From the NCBI GenBank assembly GCA_001972305.1, contig BDDD01001372.1:7242-71241 (forward strand): a stretch of DNA of 64,000 nucleotides, written 5' to 3'. The stretch comes from Cephalotus follicularis (Eukaryota > Streptophyta > Magnoliopsida > Oxalidales > Cephalotaceae). The notes under the pieces are model-generated. The model searched no databases, had not been told where the DNA came from, and saw only the letters and a list, made by a program, of their open reading frames with translations. A program made the translations under genes and the position numbers. The stretch's first letter is position 1. Every line of letters begins with the position of its first letter. Positions 32,425 to 44,700 of the stretch are shown here, one piece after another.

Positions 32425-35400
32425 ATGGAGTATTCTTATATTAAATCTTGGAGTTTCTTTTTAAACTCCCTTTATGTTGTTCTCTTATGCATGACTCCAT
32501 ATCTACAATCTGCAATATTATCCACTCCTGCCAATGAATCTGACCACTTGGCTTTATTGGACTTCAAGAATCGAATAATTCACGATCCCCTGCAAATCAT
32601 GAGGTCATGGAATGATTCTGTGGATTTCTGCAATTGGTTTGGTGTCACATGCAATCCATCTAATGATAGAGTCGCAATCTTGAACCTGGAAAATCAAGGA
32701 CTAATTGGCTCCATACCACCTTCTATAGGGAACCTTACATTCCTTACAGGACTTAACCTGCAAAACAACAGTTTTAACGGTGAGCTTCCTCAACAACTGG
32801 GTCGTTTAGTACGCTTGCAGTATCTCAATTTGACTTGGAACTCCTTTGAGGGGAGGATTCCAAGTAATCTAAGTCAGTGCACAGATATTAGAGCTATTCA
32901 GATCGATTACAATGCGTTACAGGGGCAGATTCCGGACCAGCTTCGTTCATTGTTGAAGTTGGTGATTCTTAGTCTTGGAAGTAACAACCTGACAGGAAAC
33001 ATTCCACCTTGGATAGGGAACTTCTCCTCTCTATACGGTATTTCACTTGCCTTGAATAACATACAAGGAACCATACCTGATGAATTTGGTTCGCTATCAA
33101 GCCTGGGATTTTTTCAACTTTACGGAAATAATCTGTCTGGTATTATTCCTTCTTCGATTTATAATATCTCATCTATATACTACTTCTCTGTTGCACAAAA
33201 CCAGCTGCATGGGCAACTACCACCAGATGTTGGCCTGAGTCTTCCTAATCTACAGGTATTTGCTGGGGGTGTTAACAATTTTACAGGACCTATCCCTGTG
33301 TCATTGTCAAATGCTTCCGGACTCCAGGTCCTTGACTTTGCGCAAAATGGTCTAACTGGGACAATTCCTGGAGGTCTAGGAAGCTTGTCGGCCTTGGTTA
33401 GACTCAATTTTGATGAAAACAGTCTTGGAAATTGGGAAATTGGTGACTTGAATTTCCTCAGTTTCTTGGCTAATTGTACTAGTCTTGAAGTCTTGGGCAT
33501 GGCTGAAAATAGGTTTGGAGGTGAATTGCCCAGCTTCATAGCCAACCTGTCAACCAACTTGCAAATTTTAACTTTAGGGGGGAATCTGTTATTGGGAAGC
33601 ATCCCTAATGGCATTGGAAACCTAGTTAATTTGTCTCTTCTGGGACTTGAAGGCAACCATTTCAGTATTGTTCCTGATGTTTTTGGGAAGCTAAAGCAAC
33701 TAGAGGGATTATATTTGCATGATAACATGTTTTCGGGGCCAATCCCATCCTCATTAGGCAACTTGACTAGATTGACTAGGCTCTTTATGGAGGATAACAG
33801 ATTCGAGGGAAGCATACCTCCAAGTCTTGGAGATTGCCAAAATTTAGAGGAACTCAATATGTCAAGTAACAATCTCGATGGCACCATACCAAAGCAGGTT
33901 ATCAGTCTTTCTTCCCTTTCAGTTTCTTTGGACATTTCTAATAATTCTTTGACTGGTTCAATACCATTTGAAGTGGGTGTCTTGAACAATCTTGTGGAGT
34001 TGGACTTGTCAAAGAACAAATTATCAGGTCAAATTCCTGACAGCCTTGGCACTTGTACTAGTTTGTTACGCCTGCTATTGCAAGAAAATGTCCTTAGTGG
34101 AACAATTCCTCAGTCTTTGCAAGCTTTAAGAGGTATTGAAGAAATAGATGTTTCGCGCAATAACTTGTCTGGGGAGATCCCTGAATTCTTAAGCAAGCTT
34201 TTATCCCTCAGGTCTCTCGATCTTTCTTATAATGATTTTGAAGGTGAAGTGCCAAGAGAAGGAATATTTGCAAATGCAAGTGCCATTTCTTTTGCTGGAA
34301 ACAATAAGCTCTGCGGCGGTGTCCCAGATCTACTTTTACCTGCATGCTCCACGAAAAAACTAAGAAAAGTTCTTGCCCCCAAAGCAGTAATCTCTATAGC
34401 TATTGCAGCAACAATTATTATCCTCGTATTCTGTTATATTGCTATATTCAATATGGTGAAAGACTCAAGGACGGCTGAATCCCCCTTGGTAGAAGCACAA
34501 GAAGGCATGTCCTACTTGGAACTTGTTAAATCAACTGATGGCTTCTCTGCAGATAATTTGATAGGCTCAGGTGGTTTCGGTGCTGTGTATAAAGGAATTC
34601 TTCCTGGTGAGCAAAAACTTATTGCAATTAAGGTGTTGAACCTTCAACAGCAGGGAGCTTCAAAGAGCTTTTTTGATGAATACAATGCTTTGAGAAGCAT
34701 AAGACATCGTAACCTCCTCAAGATCATAACTTCCTGCTCAAGTGTTGATAATAATGGCAATGACTTTAAAGCTCTCGTTTTTGAGTTTATGTCCAATGGA
34801 AGTCTGGAGAAGTGGCTGCATCCCGGGGATGATGAGCTGTACTGCACTAGGAAATTGAGCCTTATGCAAAGATTGAATATAGCTATCAATATTGCTTCTG
34901 CATTGGATTATCTCCATCACAATTGTGGAACAGCAATTGTACATTGTGATCTAAAGCCAAGCAATGTACTCCTTGATGATGATATGGTAGCCCACGTAGG
35001 GGACTTTGGATTAGCTAAATTCATTTTCGAATCAGGAAATGAGTCCCAAAACCAGACATTGTCAGGTGGGCTAAAGGGTTCTATTGGGTACATCCCTCCA
35101 GGTACGCTCTACAAAGAATGATTGACCTCTAAATGGTAGGTAATGCAATTGCTCACTTCAATTCATGATTGCCACTTAAACCTGAAATAGGTATGCTTAT
35201 GCAAATACTCTTTTGATTTATGTTCAACATTTCAATGAGTACTAAACACTTGTAGACAATCAAACAATCACCAGTTTTGTTTCTTACCTCCATAGTAAAC
35301 ACTTTGTTTTGAAGTTAAAATAATATATGGATAAAGAGGACTAAAAAAACATTCGTAGAATTTGACAGGGCATCATGTTGTCGTTATTGAGACATCCCTT

Positions 35401-36084
35401 TGGAATTAGGATCCTCTTCCGAACTGAGCAAGCCTGTGTAGTGACAAACAAATTCTTGTCAGCAGGAAATCAAATTCTCACTGAAGGGAAATTAAACTTG
35501 ATGAAGTTACATCCAAAATGTATGTTGGGCAATGCACAGGGCTCCTCTCAACTAGAGAGGAGCTGGCTCCTATTCCTTGCACCCAAAATTGTAAGCATGA
35601 CTTAAATATCTGTTGACAGTTTTGATAAATTGCAGAGTATGGCAATGGTGCCCAAGTTTCCATTCTCGGGGACATATACAGTTTTGGGATATTATTGCTG
35701 GAGATGTTCACTGGGAAAGGACCAACTGATGACATGTTCAAAGATGGTCTAAGCATTCGTAAGTTCACTTCAGTGGCTTTGGCTGCTGAACATGTAATGG
35801 ATATAGTTGACCCATTTATGGCCTTTGAAGACGAAGAAGACGACTATGGTGAAAAGAATGAAGATGGCATTGAAGAATGCGCGATGATCGGTGGCAATGA
35901 ACTCCAAGTTGATAAGAGAAGTAAGATTGAAGAATGTTTGGCTTCAGTGATGATTATTGGAGTTTCATGTTCTACAGCATTACCAAGTAAGCGGATGGCT
36001 ATAAGAAGTGTTGTCAACAAATTGCATTCAATAAGAGACTCATTTCTCATATTTATAAATCAGAAGAGAAGAAATTTGAGATAG
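32425..36084 (+). CDS. LRR receptor-like kinase, subfamily XII (EFR/FLS2/XA21-like)
   Basis: Two exons: 32425-35101 and 35636-36084 (534-bp GT-AG intron), giving 1041 residues. Same architecture as the gene at 25862 and in divergent orientation to it. A signal peptide (hydrophobic run to about residue 31) is followed by an LRR cap (DHLALLDFKNRIIHDP), about twenty LRRs, a membrane segment at about 653-674, and a kinase with GSGGFGAVYKG (about 713) and HCDLKPSN (about 839). It is again non-RD. The intron splits the same Glu codon as in the neighbour (IPP-E-YG). Exon 2 carries LLLEMFTGKGPTDDMF and a longer acidic stretch (EDEEDDYGEKNEDG) than its neighbour. One LRR is short (HFSIVPDVFGK lacks the usual G-x-I-P). 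Predicted plasma-membrane immune or peptide receptor with unknown ligand. No damage seen. Confidence 0.92.
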
Positions 36085-36545
36085 AAGTTGATTTTCTTTT
36101 CAAGATACTAATATACATATGTTGTGTGTATATTTTGCTGCGATGTACATCCCGTTTGATGTATGAATTGTGGTAGCTGCTTATTAAGTTCATTTTGCAA
36201 GAGGTGCTCCTGGTTAAAAGAACAAACATACTGTTGGGTTCTTGAAGTTGATTGGTCTATATTTGGCTGGCATAACATTAGCAATTCACTAGTAAAGCAA
36301 ACAATAAAGACATGTGTTGGATTGTTGATGGCAGCATGGACAAACAAGTAACAACATTATCAATAGTCGCTTTAGTCACTAACAATGTCCTTAATGTCCT
36401 TTTTAGGGAAAAAAGAAATATGAATATGTTATTGATAACAGCACCATTTCTCAAAAAGTTTGTGCACTCGTGTAAGGTGACTTGTGCATTAAACAATAAT
36501 ACACAGCTATCTAAATTTTAATTAATTATAAAAAAAAAAATATAT
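36085..36545. other. Intergenic DNA, 3' flank of the receptor kinase
   Basis: Probably includes the 3' UTR. The open frames on both strands at 36108-36521 have no family resemblance. Ends in an A-rich run. Confidence 0.35.
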
Positions 36546-36745
36546 GTGAAAGCCCACAGCTTGGTCGAGTGGTCTCATACGCGAGATTTGGGCTCTAGAC
36601 TCTAGTCCTACATGGTGTGGGTTCAAAGCCCACATTTGACATTTGGGTTTTTATTAGCCTATACCAATAAGACTTGGGTTTTCTCATCATAAAACTGGGG
36701 CCACTATTATAAAGGCTCCGTGCAGACTGCCGTGAGGCATTATTT
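36546..36745 (+). mobile_element. tRNA-derived SINE
   Basis: TGGTCGAGTGG at 36562-36572 matches the RNA polymerase III A box, and GGTTCAAAGCC at 36620-36630 matches the B box. The 58-base spacing fits a tRNA with a long variable arm (Leu or Ser type). The region does not fold as a clean tRNA and continues with a tRNA-unrelated tail (TTATTAGCCTATACC...), so a SINE is more likely than a tRNA gene. It lies about 330 bases upstream of the CBM20 gene. The 3' end is not precise. Confidence 0.65.
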
Positions 36746-36892
36746 GTTGAAATCTTTTTTAGTGTAAAAGAAAAATATGATATGAATCATATTGTCGCTT
36801 GAAATGCTCACAGTTTAGTTTGTTGAGATTCTCACGTTGAGTTAAAAACGGAGAGAGGATTGATTCAACACCATGCCCAAGGTGGTGATAGA

Positions 36893-36952
36893 CACGTGGA
36901 ATCGGATCCGTTAGTTTATTATCCCAATTAGGCCCCACCCATTATATATAAA
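36893..36952 (+). promoter_or_regulatory. G-box and TATA box of the CBM20 gene
   Basis: CACGTG (36893-36898, within ACACGTGG, an ABRE/G-box core) is followed by TATATATAAA at 36943-36952. The start codon is at 37078, leaving a leader of roughly 95 bases. G-boxes bind bZIP and bHLH factors, so light, sugar or abscisic-acid control is possible; this is inference. Confidence 0.6.
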
Positions 36953-37077
36953 CTCCATCTCATTATATCCACTGAATCCACCACCACCAACACACAAATA
37001 AACAAAACAGAAAGATACTGTTTATATTACTACTTCTCAATAACAGCTGAGCTAAAAAGACTTAAAGCGAGTGAGTG

Positions 37078-39923
37078 ATGAAAACCATAACAACTGCTAC
37101 TTCAAAGATCATTGTAGACAACTTGAAAGACAGAGGCTTTTGTTCTTCAAGACAGTCATACCTTCAAAGACACGAAATTTGCGTGTTACCATGGAAGAAA
37201 TCTGTTTACGATGTTGGGTTCTTGCATATGATATCTGTGCAACGCAAGCCTCTACAAAAGATTTCTTCATCTTCTTTCCTGTCACAGGAAACCCAAGTAG
37301 GTTATTTTCTCTATATCTATGCCCACTTTGAGCTTTTTCTTTTTATGTATATTAATCTTGCTAAATTATCAAAAACCCTTTTGCATCAAGGTTTCACTTA
37401 CAAGTTTCTGGTTGCTTAATTGTGCTGAAAGACTTTACTCTCTTTTATTGATCTTGGGTGTTGAGGGTTTGTTGCACAGTTGCAAGATTCTCAAGTCTTC
37501 CGATTTCTTTAAACTTTCTTTGTCTTTATCATTGGCATGCAAATATTCCCATTTTTGTACCTTTTCACTTTCTTTTTTTTTAATTTTTGGATCTGCCTTG
37601 TATCCTTAGTTTAACAAAATGTTGGAATCGAACAATCATCTTAATGAAACAAATCATCAATGCTTAGAAATAGGTTAACCGGTTAAGTGTTTTTAGAATA
37701 TAGATAAATATAGTTGTTCATGGAGAGGTGCTTGTAGGATATGCTTGCTTTCTGTATTAAAAATGCAGTTTCAATTCTTGTAAATCATTTTCCATGTAGG
37801 CGAACTTGGAGACTGCAGATCAGACTCAACCCCAAGAAACATGTAAGTTGATATTGTTAGTGATGTTTTATTTAAAAATTGTCTGCCCTTTGGAGTCTCA
37901 AACACCACACGTCTGATTCGCAGATCAATCGAAGACTGTTCATGTTAAATTCCAATTACAAAAAGAGTGCTTCTTTGGTGAACAGTTTCTCATTGTAGGA
38001 GATGATCCTATATTTGGCTTGTGGGACCCCACAAGTGCAATACCCTTGAACTGGTCGGATGGGCATGTGTGGATTCTGGAGATGGTGAGTAAAAACTAAT
38101 GAAGAACATATAAATTCTTTTAATCGGAGACAATTCATGACATGGTAGGTGTTTCTATGTTTAATTAGGATATACCTGCTGGAAATTCAGTCCAGTTCAA
38201 GTTCATACTAAAAGAAAGAACCGGGGATATTATATGGCAACCAGGACCAGATCGTATACTTAAAACATGGGAAACTGATAACACAATCACCGTATGTGAA
38301 GACTGGGAGAATGCTGAATATCAGAAAATAATTGAGGAAGAACCTCTGGCTTGTCAAAATGAAAAGCTTAACTCAGATATATCCTCTACCACAGAGAACT
38401 TGACTCTTCCCAGAGAGAAATTGGAGTTCATTGTTGATAGCAATAATTTCCCGACAAAGAAACCAGAAGTTGAAACATTCACCGAACCTGTCATTGCTGC
38501 TTTTGTTGCGGAGAACATTGGTGATCCAAAGGAGGATCCCGAATTGAATTTGATAGCCCACGAAGAAGGTCCTGTTATGGTATCTGGCTTGACTCCATTG
38601 TCAGCAAAGAAACCAGAATTAGCAACACACAACGAACCAGTCATTGCTGCTATTGTTGCGGAGAACATTGGTGATCCAAAGGGGGATCCCGAAGTGAATT
38701 TGATAGCCCACGAAGAAGGTCCTGTTCTGGTACCTGGCTTGACTCCATTGTCAGCACCGGAAAATGTTGAATTTAAAGTTGACGATGAAAAAAGTGTTGC
38801 CATTGATGCTTCTATTGGAGTAAATGAAGCCAAGAATCACAACACAGCAGAGGTAACTGCTTGACGAGTGTGATGCTCTGTTTTCTTTGTTGTTTGACTT
38901 TGTCTCCTCTGTCATCTGCCTTTGCTTAACTGGAAATAACAATTCATGTCCATTAGTATCATCTTCTTTCGTGCCAGACATTTTATCCTACTGAGTGTTT
39001 TCTTGTATTCTCTTGGAAGATGTTTCTTCAAAGGGGAGCTCACTAAAATGAGTAATATAAAAATGCAACTCTTTTACTTTGTCAATGTTGAAGTATTGCA
39101 ACTCATTAACTGTGTCCTTAAAACTTAAAAGATGGTAATCCCCTGCATTGTTTTCTACTATCAGCAATCAAAGAAGTAAGAACCATCTTCACCATACACT
39201 GTTGCAAAGAATATTGCATACAATGGGACTTATTAGCTATTCTTGTAAATTTTTAAGGCAAAATATATGAGCTGTCCCCTGAACTTAGATGAAATGTACA
39301 AGTTGCACTATGTACTTAGGTTTGGTGCATTCGGGTAACTGAACTCATAAATTCAGTGCAATTAACACTCTACGCTGACAGGATGAGTAATGTTCGGAGG
39401 TGCAACATGCAAGTTGCACCAAAGTTCGGAGGATAACTTGCACAACGTAGTGTGTTAATTGCACTAAATTTATGAGTTCGGTTACTCGATTATACCAAAC
39501 CTAATTTCATGGTGCAATTTGCGCATTTCACCCAAGTTCGAAGGGAAATCAGTACCTTGTATCCTACATACACCCAATTTAATATACACGACCTTTCCTA
39601 GACATAATAAGTAATTGCAGCAAAGAACTGTTTTATTACAGATAGAGTTATGGATGTCATTCTCTGTTTTTCATATCCAAATCCCTTATGCACTGCAACT
39701 TGATAAATTTCAGTCAGATGATAAACAAGAACCTGGTGGTGATCTTCAACAAGAAGTGAGAACTAATATCTTCAATCAGAATGGGAAAATGCTTGACAAC
39801 CAACTCCTTGCAAGGCATCAATTGGCCCATGAACAGCTGACCCCAAAGCTGTTTGATATTGATATCTTGCAAAATGGTCGTAGAAAACTACAGATGTTTT
39901 TAACAATTTTAGGACTGCTATAG
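37078..39923 (+). CDS. CBM20 (starch-binding) domain protein
   Basis: Five exons: 37078-37296, 37800-37842, 37924-38084, 38169-38852 and 39714-39923, all GT-AG, 438 residues. Residues 1-73 are rich in Ser, Thr, Lys and Arg with few acids, a likely plastid transit peptide. The CBM20 fold runs from about residue 88 to 190: [59 protein letters not shown]. The Trp residues in GLWDP and IIWQPGPDR sit where CBM20 domains contact alpha-glucan. The rest is acidic and probably disordered, with an exact-period 50-residue tandem duplication. There is no catalytic domain, so it probably binds starch or a glucan rather than cutting it. The last exon is the least certain; retention of intron 4 would end the protein soon after residue 370. 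Confidence 0.8.
38456..38755 (+). repeat. 150-bp in-frame tandem duplication in the CBM20 gene
   Basis: Copies 38456-38605 and 38606-38755, both starting AAAGAAACCAGAA and ending TTGTCAGCA, differ at roughly twenty positions. Each encodes 50 residues with [15 protein letters not shown] and LIAHEEGPV in common. Confidence 0.9.
39269..39552. mobile_element. Foldback MITE in CBM20 intron 4
   Basis: The left arm GAGCTGTCCCCTGAACTTAG (39269 onward) and the right arm, whose inverse reads CTTCGAACTTGGGTGAAATG (ending about 39545), are imperfect inverted copies over roughly 100 bases. They share the words TGCACTATG/CATGGTGCA, AGGTTTGGT/ACCAAACCT and GAACTCATAAATT/AATTTATGAGTTC. The whole element could fold into a long hairpin. 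It is noncoding and lies within an intron. Confidence 0.7.
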
Positions 39924-41755
39924 AACTCTGTTGCATTCATTCAAGTCGGTGAGTCTGCTGCATCACCAAAAAATTTTAAATAGCAAACGTAAGGGAGAAT
40001 GAAGAATTCCTGGTGGTTGTTGTATGTACATTGTGAATTGTTTCGTTATTCCTTACATGATTGTTGTAGGATATTTTGTAAGAGTACCCAGGATTTTGTA
40101 TCCACATTTATAATGTATGCACTAGACAGAAAGTTTTCATGTAACAGATGGCACTGAGTATTATAGGGTTCTGTTTTGAAAATATTTCAGCGAAATGTGA
40201 TTTACTGATGTCAGATAACTAATCAGCTGTACAAGATTCTTATATATGGTTATTACATGTAGCGGTAGATTGTTCAAATTCTAAATTATCACCAAAAGTG
40301 TGAACTTTTGTCTTTCCAATGCTAGGTTATTACATATTGGAGATTAAAATATATCATGTCAACTCTCGTAGTTTACCTTCTTTTCTTTTTTTCTTTTTAA
40401 AAGTTAATTTTTAATGCAAAACAGATGAGCTTGTGCTTGGATCCATGTGTAAGAGCTCAAAACACCTTTTGAGGGGTGTTAGACATCGATATGTATTATT
40501 AGCTCACATCTTAAGATTGTTTACCGAGGGGGAAAGTCTCCCGTGTCATCTCTCAACAGTGACATTGAAGAATTTTTCCTACCGAGAACAGCATCCAACA
40601 GGAGATGGCCGGTTTAAGTAGAAAATAAAGGAAAGGTGATGCAGTTTTCAAGATCCGATATTGTGGTTTCCACTTTCAGCAAGCATTATTTTTTCGTATG
40701 TATACATAAAAAAATTTATTTAGTTTCGTGATGTCTGCTAAATAATGTCAGCATCCCTTAATCAAATAAGTTCCAGATGACAGAGATTGCTGCAGACGGC
40801 AGTTCCACAAAAAGTTAGGATTACCAAGTAAAGCTTGAGAAGAGTCTAATCCGAAACCTCAGCAGCTTGCGTTTTTTTTTTTTCAACCAATTTTTACGTT
40901 CTGGGCTAGAGTGTTAAGTAATAAGGAGCTCCATTAAGGAGAACTACTACCATGTTCACAAATAGAATCGTATCCAGCCAACAAGAACCCCCGGAAGACA
41001 TTGTAGTAAGTGGATGCGCTAAAAAAAAATTAGAAAATAAAAAACACAATTTCCCACTGTAACATAGCCAAAATGGCACGGTACAAGCTCTAAGGCCAGG
41101 CTGTGTCTCAAAATCCACTAATCAAGCAGGAAAAATAGGGCTAAAGGAAAAAAAAAATAGCCCAGTCTTTCCAGAAGAAAAACGAGTTGAAGACGAATTT
41201 CAACTCAGCGTGAAATAACTTCGCTAGGGAAGACAAGAAATAACTTAGGGAAGACAAGTCTCACCACACGAAATGCCTAAAGTCTCCAAACTTTGCAAAG
41301 GATGGTGGTTCTTACTTGAATCTTTTACTCGGAAGAGACTCTGGCAATCTGGAGAGATTCAGTAAACAAAAAACTAACATAAGAAGACCAAAAGCAGCTA
41401 AATCTAGAAGTACCAGTATCTAAATTAATCCTCAATGTATAGAAATTATATTGATGTTTACATTAATGAGAAATCACAGGTCATCATGTCATTCCAGAAA
41501 GTGCCATCTAAAAAGTTAGTTCTATAACGAGTGATTAAAATAGGAAATAATAAAGGTTGAGATCTTTTGCAAGGCAATAACAGAATCATGCCATCCAAGT
41601 AATTCTAAGTATGGCCTTCCAATACTTGACCAAATGTACCTGATCCAGGGACACTAGTTTGTTATGAGTCTTGCCCCACCTCCCCCTTCTGGGTCAACAA
41701 AGCAATTCTTATTCAAGCAGAACGAAAAATGGAAGTACCAATTATTTGCCTTACG
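39924..41755. other. Intergenic DNA between convergent CBM20 and CPL2 genes
   Basis: Holds the 3' UTRs of two convergent genes and no supported gene. A small duplication (GAAATAACTTCGCTAGGGAA then GAAATAACTTAGGGAA) is at about 41212-41255. Confidence 0.4.
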
Positions 41756-44700
41756 TTACCTTGGGGAATTGGCACGCTTTTGCACTTGACTTGCCAAATT
41801 GGAGGAGGTACTCCCAGGATCAACTTCAACAACCTGAAATTCATTTTTCAATACATAAAGCAGATTAAATCAAGCAATTCAAGGATAAATAATATTACAC
41901 ATGAAGGCACTTCTGTATATTTCATATTCTATAGCAAATTCATAGTCCTTCAACCATCAAACCAAAATAAACTCCAAGAAAAGATCTAAATAATAGAAAA
42001 TATTTTCCTACAAACTATGCTACATTCAGTCTCACAAGTTCTAATATTTTCCAAAGAACTAAATGCATTTAGTTTCATGATAACTCCAATTATCAGTTAG
42101 AGATATTGCATAATAAGTACATGGTGACTGCTATATAAAAGATCATCAAGGTTTGAAATGGCCCATCGCATCAAGATAAATGCAGCTATAAAAACGATGA
42201 ACACTCTCCAAGAGAAGATCAGAATAGTATAACTCTTTTTTTTTTTCCAGAAAACTAAATGACAAATTATGCCACATGAAGTAAAATATCAAAGGCAAAT
42301 TTCAAATATTAATTGGATTCCTACTGCACAGAAACAGCACATCACAGTTTACAAAAAAAGGAAAAGAAGTAAAAGGCACATTTGTATTTTCCCCGAGGAA
42401 TAGGACACTAAGACTGATTAATCAATCCATAGAGGAAAGATAAAAGGAAGTTAGATTAATAACACGGGAACACTTGGATAATGGGTAGAACTAGGGACTG
42501 ACCACCAAGCCCTTACCTCAGTGAATAAACGGTGCCTGGTTAAGGCTGCAGTAGCGGACATGAAGCCAACTCACTCCCCTTTCAGTGATTTGGCTCTCAC
42601 ATCTTGGTGCAATGCAAAAAAAAAGGAGTGGCCCTCTGTAGACTACCACTACCCCTCATCTGGAAATTTCTTGCCCAGATACCCTTTATCCAAGCATCAC
42701 CTATGTTTTTAAGCAGAAAAATCAAATCAACAAGTGAAAGCATCATTGAAAATCCCCACCTCAGGACTGCTTTCTATTGGAACCCCATCTTCTCTTAGTA
42801 CTTCATTAGATCCAGGATCAAAATCATCCCGCAGAAATCCATTTTCATTTCTCAAAGATAGCTTGTCAAAATCTCTTTCCACGATCCCTGAACGAGGTGC
42901 AATAAATGCTACATATTTTTCTGAAACACAATGCACAACAGGTATGTTCATCGGTTTAGTAAACTTTTCAATGATGACGGTATCCAAAAGCCAATAAACC
43001 AAAAATAAATGAGCAATAACTTTATTTTCACACTTGATTAAATTCATTCTACTCTGAATTCTTTATTGAATACCACATACTTAATATAGCCATTCCTATG
43101 ACCCCCAGAATGCCTTTCAAACTCCACAAAAAAACAATAATTAACTACTACTGAAATTTCTAAAAACACCAGAAACCCCACAGAATCATGCTTCAATAAA
43201 GATCATTGATCATGTCCACCCACTAAGAAAATCCAAAACTGATCTAACCAATTAAGCTCCTTGGTCTCACCAATTCCTACCCGAACCAGTTGGAATAAAA
43301 ACAAATTATAATCTATGGAACATCTCAAACAAACATAAAGGAACTGAAGTGTATACAGTGAACCAAAAACAAAAGAAGATTTCTTAAAACAAGGAAAACC
43401 TTACCCGCCAAGCTGCGGAGGGCATTCTCAGCAGCTTGCTGTTGAGCATCTTTCCTAGTCTTCCCCATTCCAACACCAATCTTCTCACCAGTAAACAAAA
43501 CCTAAACCAAATATGTCGATAACCTTAGTTTCATAATGTCAAAAAGCAACATAAAGACACCTTACTACAAAGCAGGCTTGATTTATGTCAGAAAATATTA
43601 GACGACAATGATGAAGGAAGCAAGAACTAAAAATTTGCTTCAATTCAAAGAATGTAGCAACAAAGCAAAATTTCACTGACCTCAACGGAAAATTGTAAAT
43701 TGTCACTGGTGTTTAGAACAGACCTGAACTCAACCTGCACGTAGGACAGAATGTGGGAACAGCAAAAAGAATAAACCAAGGACTGTTAAACAAGCCCCAA
43801 TGATTTGTACCTTCGAACTGCATCTCCGTCCAATTTCTTGCAAAACCCCGATAGATAAATGGGACGGTAGCAGGTTCAACTTTCCACCTTCAGTTTGAAA
43901 CTCTCTATTACATAGAGATGTGTGCTTCTGGGATACTCCAACCTCTGCAAAAATCTTCAATCAGCCATGAAGAGAGGCATCGACACCAAAAATAGCACAA
44001 GTTAAAAAAGAAAAATAGGAATACGGAAAAACATATAGGAGAAACCCCCATATTTCTGGCACATATTGGCCATGAAGTGTACATTGGTGCTATGGCCTAG
44101 CCATAAAGAAAAACATCTCATTTAGTACCGCCTCATAAGAAAAACCATCAAGAGCTCAATGGCAAAACAATGTCCTAATCAAAAGAGGCTGTGCCTCACA
44201 AGAAATCGGAGTTAAGTTAAAAAAGAAACCCCAAAACAATTCATTTTAGTGCGGGACAAATCCCTTCTTTTAAGATATAATTGTCATCCCTAGATTCAAC
44301 TAATAGCAAAGTTTACAAAAGTTAAGATAAAATAAAGCTTCCTTATTACACCAAATCTAAGAGTTGAATATCCTCAGGCTCTGAATGATTTCAGAAAACC
44401 AAAGATGGAACTCCGAAACAAATAAATAAATAAATAAATAAATAAGCAGAAAAATAAGAAGGAGAAGGATTTTGCAAGTACGTAACAAAGATCAGATACA
44501 AAAACTCCCAAACATTAAAGTCAGTTGATGAGGGAAGACCAGAGCTTGAATTGGATACTGAAAACTGCATGATATTGAGAGACTTGTACATACTATATAT
44601 GACAGCAATATTTAGTGATTGTACAAGTGGAAACTGGATTTTCATTTAAGTGTCACCACTAAAACAAAAAAAAATTGACAAATAAGATGCTGTCACTGCC

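Noticed and set aside
33180..34019. 279-codon open frame antisense to the second receptor kinase
   Set aside because: It mirrors the periodic LRR codons of the true gene on the other strand and has no family of its own. Similar shadows occur opposite the first kinase at 26834-28336.
35375..35605. Separate small gene inside the intron of the second receptor kinase
   Set aside because: Lies wholly within the intron bounded by good GT and AG sites, has no family resemblance, and the kinase reading requires removal of this stretch.
36562..36630. A tRNA gene
   Set aside because: A and B boxes are present, but I could not form an acceptor stem and anticodon arm of a working tRNA. A SINE explains the tail better.
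37075..37419. CBM20 gene continuing unspliced past 37296
   Set aside because: A good donor at 37297 and an acceptor before 37800 join in phase into the conserved domain. The unspliced frame leads nowhere.
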